Shown one piece after another: positions 1 through 9,451 of a stretch of DNA of 64,000 bases. The DNA lies in NCBI RefSeq assembly GCF_011806455.1, contig NZ_JAATOT010000002.1, positions 248,001 to 312,000 of the forward strand. Reading direction: 5' to 3'. The stretch is from Celeribacter sp. HF31 (GTDB lineage Bacteria > Pseudomonadota > Alphaproteobacteria > Rhodobacterales > Rhodobacteraceae). The notes under the pieces are model-generated. The model ran no database searches. It was not told the DNA's origin and saw only the letters and a program-made list of their open reading frames with translations. Position numbers and translations under genes: made by a program. Position 1 is the stretch's first letter; each line of letters opens with the position of its first letter.

Positions 1-1024
1 GAGGAAGAATAGCGCTGGATATGCGCGATGGCCTCATCGACATCGGCCACGACTTTCGCGGCAATGATGCTGTCGAGGTACTCACGTCCCCAATCCTCAT
101 CGGTGGCGGGCGTCACCTGATCGACCAGCCCTTGCACCGCCGCATCGCCACGCACATCGACGCCCTTCTCGACCAAAGCCGCCACCAGATCACGCCCCAG
201 CGTGTCGGCGATATCCTTGTGAAGCAGCAAACATTCCGCAGCCCCGCAAATCCCCGTGCGCCGGGTTTTCGCGTTCAACACGACCTTCATCGCCTTTTCA
301 GGATCGGCAGAAGCGTCGACGAAAATATGCACGATGCCTTCGAGATGGGCAAAGACCGGCACGCGGGCTTCGCGCTGCACAAGCCCCACAAGGCCCTTGC
401 CACCGCGCGGCACGATGACGTCGATATAATCGGTCATGGTCAGCATTTCGCTCACCGCCGCCCGGTCGCGGGTCGGCACGCGTTGGATCGCATCCTCAGG
501 CAGACCGGCGGCTTTCAGGCCTTGGGCCAAACACGCATGGATCGCGCCGGAGCTGTGGAAACTCTCGGAGCCGCCGCGCAGGATCACGGCATTGCCGGCC
601 TTGAGGCACAGCGCGCCCGCATCCGCCGTCACATTCGGGCGGGACTCGTAGATCACGCCGATCACCCCCAAAGGCGTGCGGACGCGTTTGATGTGAAGCC
701 CCGTGGGTTGATCCCACTCGGCGATCACATCGCCCACCGGATCCTTTTGGCCCGCGATGGCCTTGAGCCCGTCGATCATGCCCTGAATGCGCGGCTCATC
801 GAGTTTGAGCCGGTCCATCATGGCATCCGTCAGGCCTTTGTTGCGGCCAAATTCGAGGTCTTTTTCGTTGGCGGCGATGATCTCCGCCCGGTTGGCCCAA
901 AGCGCGTCTGCCGCAGCCAAAAGCGCCTGTTCCTTGGCCTCGGAGGTTGCCGTCGCCAACACCTGCGCCGCAGCTTTCGCGCGCTCACCCAGGTCTTTCA
1001 TCATGTCTTTCACGTCAATATCGG

Positions 1025-1028
<4 letters not shown>
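1..1028 (-). CDS. proA: Glutamate-5-semialdehyde dehydrogenase (gamma-glutamyl phosphate reductase), 3' end cut by window
   Basis: Second enzyme of proline synthesis: NADPH-dependent reduction of glutamyl-5-phosphate, made by ProB, to glutamate-5-semialdehyde in the cytosol. Reading the minus strand from an ATG at 1028 gives [17 protein letters not shown] and then an uninterrupted aldehyde-dehydrogenase-type sequence. It includes [11 protein letters not shown] and the catalytic-cysteine region [11 protein letters not shown]. About 342 residues are visible; the family is usually about 415-420, so the C-terminus lies beyond the left edge. The start overlaps the proB stop by four bases (ATGA), so translation is probably coupled. 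Confidence 0.95.
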
Positions 1029-3258
<2,230 letters not shown>

Positions 3259-3264
3259 TTAAAC

Positions 3265-3774
3265 TCAATTGCCGTTTCGCGCCTCGAAGGCCTCGCGGGT
3301 CAGGATCATGTCGATCCGGTTGACCTCTTGGCCTTGGGCAAGACTAAAACTGCGCGACTGACCTGTCTCGACAAAGCCCATTTTGCGCAGCACCTGTGAC
3401 GAGCGGGCGTTTTCCCGGAAATACCCGGCCTCGATCTGGTCATGACCTTTGGCGAAATAGGCGGAGAGCACCGCCCGCGCCGCCTCGGTCATCAACCCCT
3501 GCCCCCAAGAGGCGCGACCGAGCCAATAGCCAAACTCCCCTTCGCAGCCGATGGTGCCTATGATCCGACCCTGAAACTCAAGTCCGAAGACAAAGGCTTT
3601 CGAGGCCACCCTACGGGTGAACCAGTTCGCATCGTGAACAGAGTACGGATAAGGCACAGGAGTCAGCCATTTGCTCACCTCGAAATCGTTCAAAGCGCGC
3701 ACGACATCGCCCGCGTCCTCAGGTCGAAGGGCACGGAGCGTCAGGCGGTTTGTGGTGAGAATGGGCTGGGTCAT
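3265..3774 (-). CDS. GNAT-family N-acetyltransferase (RimJ/RimL-like)
   Basis: A 169-residue acetyl-CoA-dependent acyltransferase of the GNAT_3/RimL type; the substrate is not known. Typical features are the opening TNRLTLRALRPEDA, the EFGYWLGRASWGQGLMTEA acetyl-CoA binding region and the late NARSSQVLRKMGF segment. The ATG at 3774 is preceded by GGAAGA. An upstream ATG at 3804 would add ten residues without family resemblance. It lies 9-40 bases after a second GNAT gene in the same direction, so the two may be cotranscribed. Confidence 0.85.
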   Translation of the reverse strand: MTQPILTTNRLTLRALRPEDAGDVVRALNDFEVSKWLTPVPYPYSVHDANWFTRRVASKAFVFGLEFQGRIIGTIGCEGEFGYWLGRASWGQGLMTEAARAVLSAYFAKGHDQIEAGYFRENARSSQVLRKMGFVETGQSRSFSLAQGQEVNRIDMILTREAFEARNGN

Positions 3775-3813
3775 CGGGGTCTTCCAGTATGGTGACCCCG
3801 ACATCCGAGGTCC

Positions 3814-4395
3814 TTAGAGTTTGCGCAGGTAGGTCCAGGTTGGGACCTGCCCACCGCGGGCAACCGAATAGGTCTCTGCATCGCCGATATAGTCAAAACC
3901 TGCGGCGGTCACGACACGGGCCGAGGCCTGATTGTCCTGAAAAATCTCCGCAAACAGGGTCTTGGCGCCCAATGGGTTGGCCTCGACCAGCGCCTTCAAC
4001 GCGGTGCGGGCGAGCCCGGTGCCCCAGAAACTCGGCGCCACCCAAAAGGCCACTTCGCATTGATCGCGGTCAAGCGGTTTGAGGGAGATCACGCCCAGAA
4101 CTTCGGACAGACCATGCGCGGAACCGTCGAGAATCCAGACTTTTTCACGGGTCTCGGGTTTCAACGCGCGGGCCACGAAGGCTTCGGTCGCGCCGGGCGG
4201 CATGGGATGTGGCAGGGATCGCGAATTGCGCGCCACGCGGATGTCGCTGGCGTACATGTTCAACAGACCCGCATCCGAAAGACGCGGCGGGCGCATGACA
4301 AAGCGATCGGTTTCGATCACCGGTTGCGCAACGGCGCCCTCCACAGTGCCCGAAACAGCCTGTGCGGCTCTGTCTTTCACGGTCTCCATTTTCAT
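3814..4395 (-). CDS. GNAT-family N-acetyltransferase
   Basis: A 193-residue GNAT protein resembling the RimJ/RimL group (ETDRFVMRPPRLSDA, then QCEVAFWVAPSFWGTGLART and NQASARVVTAAGFDYIG). The substrate cannot be told from sequence. A strong ribosome site (GGAGGAAGAG) sits just before the ATG. The downstream neighbour is a second GNAT gene of only moderate similarity, so this looks like a pair of diverged paralogs rather than a recent duplication. The N-terminal 25 residues are extra compared with the core family. Confidence 0.82.
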   Translation of the reverse strand: MKMETVKDRAAQAVSGTVEGAVAQPVIETDRFVMRPPRLSDAGLLNMYASDIRVARNSRSLPHPMPPGATEAFVARALKPETREKVWILDGSAHGLSEVLGVISLKPLDRDQCEVAFWVAPSFWGTGLARTALKALVEANPLGAKTLFAEIFQDNQASARVVTAAGFDYIGDAETYSVARGGQVPTWTYLRKL

Positions 4396-4590
4396 CTCTC
4401 TTCCTCCAAAAGAGTTTTCGCGTCCTCTTCCTCCCTGAAGAGGGTTTTGTCCCGCCAGGACGTCGTATGAGAAGACACACTCTAGCGCCTCGATACGACA
4501 GTTCCGTTAACCTCGACTGAACAAAACCATGCGCGAAAGCTGATTTGGCCTGAAAGTTTAAAATTTTTCAAGGCCTTCTGATTTTTATTT

Positions 4591-4702
4591 AAAGCGTTTT
4601 TCGTTTCATCTGAACCAGATTGAGCGAAAAACGTTGCCACACTGAATTTATATAGCTGCGTTTCTCAAAAATTGAATGCCTCAAGTTTTTTTTGAGAAAC
4701 GC
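4591..4702. repeat. Nested inverted repeats built on an AAACGCTTT-like motif
   Basis: Two dyads were found. The first pairs GCGTTTTTCG (4594-4603) with CGAAAAACGT (4625-4634). The second pairs GCGTTTCTCAAAAA (4658-4671) perfectly with TTTTTGAGAAACGC (4689-4702) across a 17-base loop. The outer ends read TTTAAAGCG (4589-4597) and CGCTTTAAG (4700-4708), so the whole block is also roughly palindromic. Function is unknown; it could be an attenuator, a small RNA stem or a repeat element. Confidence 0.6.
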
Positions 4703-4720
4703 TTTAAGTCAGAAAGCGCA

Positions 4721-4751
4721 AAAGAAAAGGGACCGGCTTTCGCCGATCCCC
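4721..4751 (-). terminator. Rho-independent terminator of rplU-rpmA
   Basis: On the minus strand, GGGATCGGC, a GAAA tetraloop and GCCGGTCCC form a GC-rich hairpin. It is followed directly by TTTTCTTTT and lies about 40 bases after the rpmA stop. Confidence 0.85.
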
Positions 4752-4787
4752 CAATTGTGATGTCCGATGTTTGGACTGCGGGTCGGC

Positions 4788-5057
4788 TTACTCAGCGGCC
4801 TCAGCCACCGGAAGCACGTCCACGAAGGTGCGTTTTTTGAGACCTTTGCGGAAGGTCACAACGCCATCGGTGGTTGCGAAGATCGTGTGATCTTTGCCAA
4901 GGCCAACGCCCTCACCCGGCCAGAACTTCGTGCCGCGCTGGCGGACGATGATGTTGCCGGAAATGGCGGACTGGCCACCGTAGAGTTTGACGCCGAGGCG
5001 ACGACCTGCGGAGTCGCGACCGTTACGGGATGAGCCGCCTGCTTTTTTATGTGCCAT
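4788..5057 (-). CDS. rpmA: 50S ribosomal protein L27
   Basis: Large-subunit protein whose N-terminus reaches toward the peptidyl-transferase centre. The 89 residues start [20 protein letters not shown], followed by GVKLYGGQ and RQRGTKF, all family hallmarks. Its size is typical. AAGGAG sits before the ATG. It follows rplU by 22 bases in the usual rplU-rpmA operon and is closed by a strong terminator. The C-terminal six residues (VAEAAE) are an acidic tail. Confidence 0.98.
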   Translation of the reverse strand: MAHKKAGGSSRNGRDSAGRRLGVKLYGGQSAISGNIIVRQRGTKFWPGEGVGLGKDHTIFATTDGVVTFRKGLKKRTFVDVLPVAEAAE

Positions 5058-5079
5058 GGTGTTCTCTCCTTAACGTAAC

Positions 5080-5682
5080 TTACTGAGCCAGATCTTTGGC
5101 TTGTGCGACCCACTCGGGCTTCACTTTGACGGCGTCGAAGGTGTCGACGTCGACAGCGGCGAGCTGAGCGTAGGTGGTGATGCCTGCTTCGGCCAATTTC
5201 TTGGCGGCGGCCGGACCCACACCGGTGATGGCGGTCAGATCGTCTGCACCGGCAGCGGAAGCGGCAGCCGGAGCGGCCTCAGCTTTGGCCGCAGCTTTCT
5301 TCGGAGCAGCGGCAGCAGCCGGAGCTGCGGAAACGGAGCCCGCGCCGATGGCAGCTTTGACACCGGATTTGTCCGCACCGGATTCGAGAATGTCGGTGAT
5401 GCGGAGCAGCGTGAGCTGCTGACGGTGACCTTTTTTGCGCTGCGAAGAGTGCTTACGACGACGCTTCACATAGTGGATGAGTTTCTCACCCTTGATCTGG
5501 TCGATGACTTCGGCTTGCACGCCGGCGCCTTCCACGAGGGGGGCACCGATGGTGGAGCCAACCATCAGAATCTCGTTGAACTGGATTTTTTCACCAGCAT
5601 CAGCGGCAAGTTTTTCCACGCGAAGAACGTCGCCGCTCTGCACTTTGTATTGCTTACCGCCAGTTTTCAAAACCGCAAACAT
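5080..5682 (-). CDS. rplU: 50S ribosomal protein L21 with C-terminal helix-hairpin-helix extension
   Basis: Residues 1-103 are a normal L21 (MFAVLKTGGKQYKV at the start; YVKRRRKHSSQRKKGHRQ binding 23S rRNA). Instead of ending there, the protein continues for about 97 residues. An Ala/Lys-rich linker (about 106-145) leads to a compact domain with LTAITGVGPAAAKKLAEAG (149-167), the classic helix-hairpin-helix pattern of nucleic-acid-binding domains. Similar tails are known in some alphaproteobacterial L21 proteins; the role of the tail is not known to me. A good AAGGAAG ribosome site precedes the ATG. Confidence 0.96.
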   Translation of the reverse strand: MFAVLKTGGKQYKVQSGDVLRVEKLAADAGEKIQFNEILMVGSTIGAPLVEGAGVQAEVIDQIKGEKLIHYVKRRRKHSSQRKKGHRQQLTLLRITDILESGADKSGVKAAIGAGSVSAAPAAAAAPKKAAAKAEAAPAAASAAGADDLTAITGVGPAAAKKLAEAGITTYAQLAAVDVDTFDAVKVKPEWVAQAKDLAQ

Positions 5683-6027
5683 GCAGTCTTCCTTTCGATA
5701 TACCCGCGTTCTGTGGCCCCGAAATCGTAACGTTTCGGCGTTGGGTGCCTCAAACAGCGCGCCCCTTTGGGGACGAGATTTTCATGTAGGATGCGGTTTT
5801 AGCCCTGTTTTCCTGGAAAACTTCCGGACAAAAACACATCACCCGGTCGCACCAAGGGTCCGCCGGGTGGCGCGTATATCGGGAATCGGGGCTGAAAAGT
5901 CAAGCGTATATTGGCGATGACGCCCGTCTTGTAAGCCTGTTTCACATCACTGCTTCACAGGTCGGTCTTGCACTGACCAGAGCCGGGGCAGCACCCTGCC
6001 CCGCTCAGATGTTCTCGATGACGTCGC
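5683..6027. other. Leader and promoter region of rplU; possible weak hairpin behind the DUF2059-like gene
   Basis: This 345-base gap holds the rplU promoter (5875-5903) and a leader of about 190 bases that may carry L21 autoregulation, although no defined structure was recognised. At 5985-6002 a GGGGCAG/CTGCCCC hairpin lies just past the stop of the preceding minus-strand gene. It lacks a T-run, so it is a doubtful terminator. Confidence 0.6.
5875..5903 (-). promoter_or_regulatory. Sigma-70-type promoter for rplU-rpmA
   Basis: On the minus strand, TTGACT (5898-5903) and GATATA (5875-5880) are separated by exactly 17 bases. This is close to the housekeeping consensus and lies about 190 bases upstream of the rplU ATG. 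It is the clearest such promoter in the window. Confidence 0.75.
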
Positions 6028-6933
6028 TCAGAGCTGTTGGCCGTCGAAATCCTGCATCAGCTTCGCAGTGCCGGCGCCAAGGCCACGCGAGACATCTTCA
6101 TAGACCGCATCGAAAGAGGAGAAAAGCGCGTGATTGAGCTTTTGCCCGGCCTCCGTGCGACCGAAATCGATATAGGCCTCGAATTCATCGTCCGACAATG
6201 TCTGATAAGCCATGGTCGAGAAGCCATAGACCCATTCCGACACATCCGCGCGCACCTCGGGCTCAGACGCCCAAATCTCGTTCAAGATGTCGCTGTCGCT
6301 CGACCCCGGCGCGCTCTCGAACCCTGCGCTCCAGAGGCCCTGATAATAGGCGATGTCGCTGTTCATCGCGCCCACGACATTCATCTCGACCAGATCGTTG
6401 ACCTGCACGTAGTCCTCGATCAGATGCGCGCGCTCCGTGTCCGGGTCAAGCTGGGCCCAGGCCTCACTGGCCATGTCTTGGGTCGCTTCATCCGACATCG
6501 CCTTGCGGGTTTCGAGTTCGAGCCGGGCGATTTTTTGGCCCAGGTCCGACTCGTAAAACGCGATCATCGGTGCCAGATCGGCATCTCCAAGCGCCTCGCC
6601 CATCTCCTCGTGAAACGCCTTGGCCATCACTTTTTCATCGTAGAGACGCGTGAGCATCCTGTCCCACATCGGTTTCGGCACGCCATAGCCTGCCTCGACG
6701 AAATCCTCGGACATCTCAGCGCCCTCGTCGCAGAGCACATTGACGACATCCTCGAACATCATCGCCTGCATCAGCGTCGTCAGCTGCGCGTCATCGGGGG
6801 CCGCCTGCGCGCCCACACCGCAAAGACAGAGCGCCGTCGACAAGAGCGCATATTTCACACCGTCTTTCACACCGCCACGCGGCGCAAAGCCGGACAGGCA
6901 GGAAAACATCGTAGGAGAGGCAGTCGCAGTCAT
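6028..6933 (-). CDS. Secreted DUF2059-like protein with duplicated motif
   Basis: A 301-residue exported protein of unknown function. A hydrophobic signal segment (about residues 26-44, ending GAQAA) follows a 25-residue basic lead; an internal Met at residue 9 is another possible start. The mature part has two copies of the short DUF2059-type pattern: FYESDLGQKIARLE (126-139) and FGRTEAGQKLNHAL (257-270), so the domain appears duplicated. The body is acidic and helical. It stands alone between rplU and a tRNA gene. The DUF2059 assignment rests on the Fxx(S/T)xxGxK pattern only. Confidence 0.75.
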   Translation of the reverse strand: MTATASPTMFSCLSGFAPRGGVKDGVKYALLSTALCLCGVGAQAAPDDAQLTTLMQAMMFEDVVNVLCDEGAEMSEDFVEAGYGVPKPMWDRMLTRLYDEKVMAKAFHEEMGEALGDADLAPMIAFYESDLGQKIARLELETRKAMSDEATQDMASEAWAQLDPDTERAHLIEDYVQVNDLVEMNVVGAMNSDIAYYQGLWSAGFESAPGSSDSDILNEIWASEPEVRADVSEWVYGFSTMAYQTLSDDEFEAYIDFGRTEAGQKLNHALFSSFDAVYEDVSRGLGAGTAKLMQDFDGQQL

Positions 6934-7128
6934 TTCGGTCCCTTCCGATCACAGTGTCACCCAGACAGCTAAACAAAGAGTGAAGCGCAGAACAAGGCCA
7001 CACACGTATTTGTGCCCGACCGGCATGATTTTGCGAGCGGTTGCGCGTAAATATGCTGAAAAGAATGTCACGAAAGGGGTTGCGCCGCCCCGAATGCGAG
7101 GATAAATCACCCGCCACCAGACCCCCGC

Positions 7129-7218
7129 GGAGAGGTGCCGGAGTGGTCGAACGGGGCGGTCTCGAAAACCGTTGTCCCTTTACGGGGACCCAGGGTTCGA
7201 ATCCCTGTCTCTCCGCCA
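7129..7218 (+). tRNA. tRNA-Ser (anticodon CGA)
   Basis: This 90-base serine tRNA has the acceptor stem GGAGAGG (7129-7135) pairing with TCTCTCC (7208-7214), a long variable arm and the T-loop GGTTCGAATCC. CCA is encoded at 7216-7218. The anticodon loop CTCGAAA gives anticodon CGA, which reads UCG codons. Its 3' end lies 255 bases from an integrase remnant, as expected for an island integration site. Confidence 0.95.
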
Positions 7219-7294
7219 CTATCCAGCTGATATTAAATGATATATTTGATTGGCACGCGAGCAGTGCTGTCTTCTTATATCGCAACGTGGCCGC

Positions 7295-7321
7295 AAAAAG
7301 CGTCATACTATGACGCTTTTT
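7295..7321. terminator. Terminator behind tRNA-Ser
   Basis: AAAAAGCGTCA (7295-7305) pairs perfectly with TGACGCTTTTT (7311-7321) around a five-base loop. The A-run and T-run on either side would let it work in both directions. Confidence 0.85.
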
Positions 7322-7412
7322 CAGCCTCTGAGTTTACCAACTATGCCACCTTTTCCTTCTCAGCACGTTGCAGGGGGTTGCATTGGGCGGCTTCGCCATA
7401 TGATGTTGCTAC

Positions 7413-7440
7413 AAAAAAGGCCCCGCAAAATTGTGGGGCC
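7413..7440 (-). terminator. Terminator behind the integrase remnant
   Basis: On the minus strand, GGCCCCACAATTTTGCGGGGCC (7419-7440) folds into a GC-rich hairpin. It is followed by TTTTTTGT, 33 bases after the integrase stop codon. Confidence 0.8.
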
Positions 7441-7473
7441 GTTCTGTATTCCTGTAGTCAGTTGCGAGGCATT

Positions 7474-7749
7474 TCATCGGAAGCCGTTGTTGCCATCGGA
7501 TTTGACCTTATCCTGTTGTGCTTGGGTGAGATATCTCAGGTAATATCGCTCGGTTGTCAGCACCGAGCCGTGGCCAATGTATTGTTGGACACGATAGATA
7601 GACAAACCCTCTCTGAGACGCTCAATCGCAAACTTATGCCTCAGATCATGCAACCGTGCTCCAAACCCGGTTTCTTGCCCGTATTCCCAGAACAAATTTG
7701 ACGGATCTTTGTTGTAACCATGCTCCGTCTTGTTCGAAAATACATAGGG
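7474..7749 (-). pseudogene. C-terminal fragment of a tyrosine recombinase (phage/island integrase)
   Basis: The 91 codons open to the stop at 7474 encode the end of a site-specific tyrosine recombinase. Box II RLHDLRHKFA (H-x-x-R-H), YIGHGSVLTTERYY with the late GHxS motif and the nucleophile tyrosine are all visible. The first catalytic arginine and the whole N-terminal DNA-binding part are missing. The frame runs straight into the end of an IS element at 7750, and no continuation is visible beyond the IS. The gene therefore lost its 5' part through IS insertion plus deletion. It sits just behind tRNA-Ser and retains its own terminator. Confidence 0.9.
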
Positions 7750-7762
7750 TGAGCTACCCCCC
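7750..7762 (+). repeat. Left terminal inverted repeat of the IS
   Basis: TGAGCTACCCCCC matches the reverse complement of the right end at 12 of 13 positions. Weaker similarity continues inward (GGACA in both ends). Confidence 0.85.
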
Positions 7763-7829
7763 GAAAATCGGACACTGACGTAGGCTACGATTTGCTGTCT
7801 GCTGATCTTCGACGAGAAGGAGATCAGAG

Positions 7830-8160
7830 ATGTCGAAACGGAAGCAGCATTCGCCTGAGTTCAAGGCGAAGGTGGCGCTTGAAGCGCTGAAGGGTGAGCA
7901 AACGGTAGCCGAGCTGGCAAGCCGGTTCGGGATTCATCCGACGATGATCCACACCTGGAAGCGGGCGTTGCTGGAAGGCGCATCCGGCGTGTTCGAACGT
8001 GGTGGCAAGAAAGCCCCCGAGATTGACGAGGAGCAGGTCAAGGAGTTGCACGCCAAGATCGTGGGGTGAGGCCGCGAGCGCCATGCGTTCAAGAGAGCGG
8101 CAGAACGCGGTGGCCAACGATTTTTTGTCCAGAAAGCTCAAGCCGTGGACAGGAAAGTGA
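7830..8160 (+). pseudogene. IS3-family transposase OrfA, frameshifted
   Basis: From the ATG at 7830 (strong GAAGGAG ribosome site), 79 codons read MSKRKQHSPEFKAKVALEAL with a helix-turn-helix (EQTVAELASRFGIHPTMIHTW). The reading then meets TGA at 8067-8069. The expected OrfA end (ANDFLSRKLKPWTGK, 8113-8157, then TGA) is found one frame over. The stretch in between looks like an insertion or replacement of a few tens of bases. OrfA normally supplies DNA binding and frameshifts into OrfB. Confidence 0.8.
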
Positions 8161-9020
8161 GGCGGGAGATGATCGAGCCAGCCACTTCGGGTCTGTCCAT
8201 CGGCAAGCAGTGCCGATTGCTGTCGATCTCGCGGTCTTCGTTCTACTACATGCCGAAGGGCGAGACGGCGCTGAACTTCGCGCTCATGCGCCAAATTGAT
8301 GAACAATTCCTTGAGACACCGTTCTTTGGCGTGCGGCAGATGACATGGCACTTGCGCAACGAGGGACACCTGGTCAACGAAAAGCGCGTCCGCCGGCTGA
8401 TGAGGTTGATGAGCCTGATGCCGATCTACCAGAAGCCCAACACCAGCAAGGCGGCGAAGGGGCATAAAACCTATCCCTACCTGCTCAGGGGACTGCGCGT
8501 GGATCGGCCCGGCCAGGTCTGGGCCGCAGACATTACCTATCTGCCGATGCGGCGCGGGTTCCTGTATCTGGTGGCGATCATGGATTGGTACACGCGCAAG
8601 GTTCTGGCCTGGCGCATCTCGAACACGCTGGAAGCCGAGTTCTGTGTCGAGGCGCTGAACGAGGCCATCCATAAGTTCGGCCCGCCAGAAATCATGAACA
8701 CCGATCAAGGCAGCCAGTTCTCTTCGTTTGTCTGGACCGACAAGTTACGGCGCTCAGGCGTGCGCATCTCCATGGATGGCACGGGCCGGTTCCTCGACAA
8801 TATCTTCGTGGAACGGCTCTGGCGGAGCCTGAAATACGAGTGCGTCTATCTGCACGCCTAGGAGACCGGATCGGAGGCAAAGGCGGGCGTCGGGAAATGG
8901 ATCGACTTCTACAACCGCAAGCGCCCTCATTCCGCCCTTGGCGGCAGACCGCCAGCCGTGGTCTATTGGCTGAGAAAAGAAGAAACCCAACCCGATCAGC
9001 AGGAGCAAAGAGTAGCTTAA
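8145..9020 (+). pseudogene. IS3-family transposase OrfB with premature amber stop
   Basis: The catalytic subunit has the DDE triad in WAADITYLP, NTDQGSQF and the Glu of FVERLWRSLKYE. All three residues precede an in-frame TAG at 8859-8861. Beyond it the same frame continues for 52 codons (ETGSEAKAG, then FYNRKRPHSALGG, then QEQRVA) to TAA at 9018. The TAG follows LHA, so a single change, for example of a TGG codon, would explain it. The start near 8145 is a GTG; IS3 elements normally reach orfB by -1 frameshifting from orfA. Confidence 0.9.
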
Positions 9021-9046
9021 ATTACGCTGGAAACTGTCCAAGGTTT

Positions 9047-9059
9047 GGGGAGTAGCTCA
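9047..9059 (-). repeat. Right terminal inverted repeat of the IS
   Basis: GGGGAGTAGCTCA is the partner of the left end at 7750-7762 and marks the right boundary of the element. Confidence 0.85.
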
Positions 9060-9451
9060 AATTCCGAATTGCAACGGGAAAGCGAAGTTCTAAGACGACA
9101 AGTTTCGTCGGGAGATAGTCATCCTTGTGTTTCGAAGCAAACATCGAGCCTTAAATCTGTCCGCTCAAATTCTCTAAAGGACCAACAAGGAGCAGCAAAA
9201 CCACATAATCTGAAAGGAAACTCATAGTGTTGGGTATGAGCCTCCAAGCTGACCGATGATACCAGTGGCAAAAACCATTACCCCCGCCGAACGACACCCG
9301 CTCACCTGTGCCTCCCACAATACCGCGCGGTTCAGGCTGTTGCCTCATAAGCGCAAACAGAAACCTCAGCGGAACTGCGGTTGCAAAACGCCCCACCGAA
9401 TTCGATAACGGTGACGACACAAGCTCCCCCTCTCATCGCGCAAAGTATAAA
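9060..9451. other. Scar region between the IS and the 2-hydroxyacid dehydrogenase gene
   Basis: These 392 bases have lower GC and no convincing gene on either strand. Short open frames exist, but none resembles a family I know. It probably represents leftover island DNA plus the upstream region of the next gene. No second copy of the tRNA-Ser 3' end, which would mark an attachment site, was seen here. Confidence 0.55.

Larger units (their letters stand above)
4396..4787. other. Non-coding region with inverted repeats between the GNAT pair and rpmA
   Basis: This is a 392-base AT-richer stretch without a convincing gene. It contains the rpmA terminator (about 4721-4751) and, before it, two nested dyads at 4591-4635 and 4658-4702. 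The remaining 100 bases upstream of the GNAT gene presumably carry its promoter, but no clear -35/-10 pair was recognised. Confidence 0.7.
7750..9059 (+). mobile_element. Decayed IS3-family insertion sequence
   Basis: A 1310-base element bounded by imperfect inverted repeats TGAGCTACCCCCC (7750-7762) and GGGGAGTAGCTCA (9047-9059). It carries an orfA/orfB pair typical of IS3-family transposases. Both genes are damaged: orfA loses frame at about 8060-8112, and orfB has an in-frame TAG at 8859. The flanks (ATAGGG on the left, AATTCC on the right) show no matching target duplication, so one side was probably lost by deletion. Confidence 0.9.

Noticed and set aside
5985-6002. GGGGCAG/CTGCCCC hairpin as a terminator of the DUF2059-like gene
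   Set aside because: No T-run follows on the minus strand. It is mentioned only in the region note.
9151-9420. An 89-codon minus-strand frame beside the IS, and a hydrophobic stretch in a neighbouring frame
   Set aside because: Neither resembles a known protein, and stops interrupt the hydrophobic frame. They could be debris of a transporter gene, but the support is too weak.
7219-9451. Second attachment site copied from the tRNA-Ser 3' end
   Set aside because: No repeat of the last 20 bases of the tRNA was seen in this stretch, so island borders cannot be closed inside the window.
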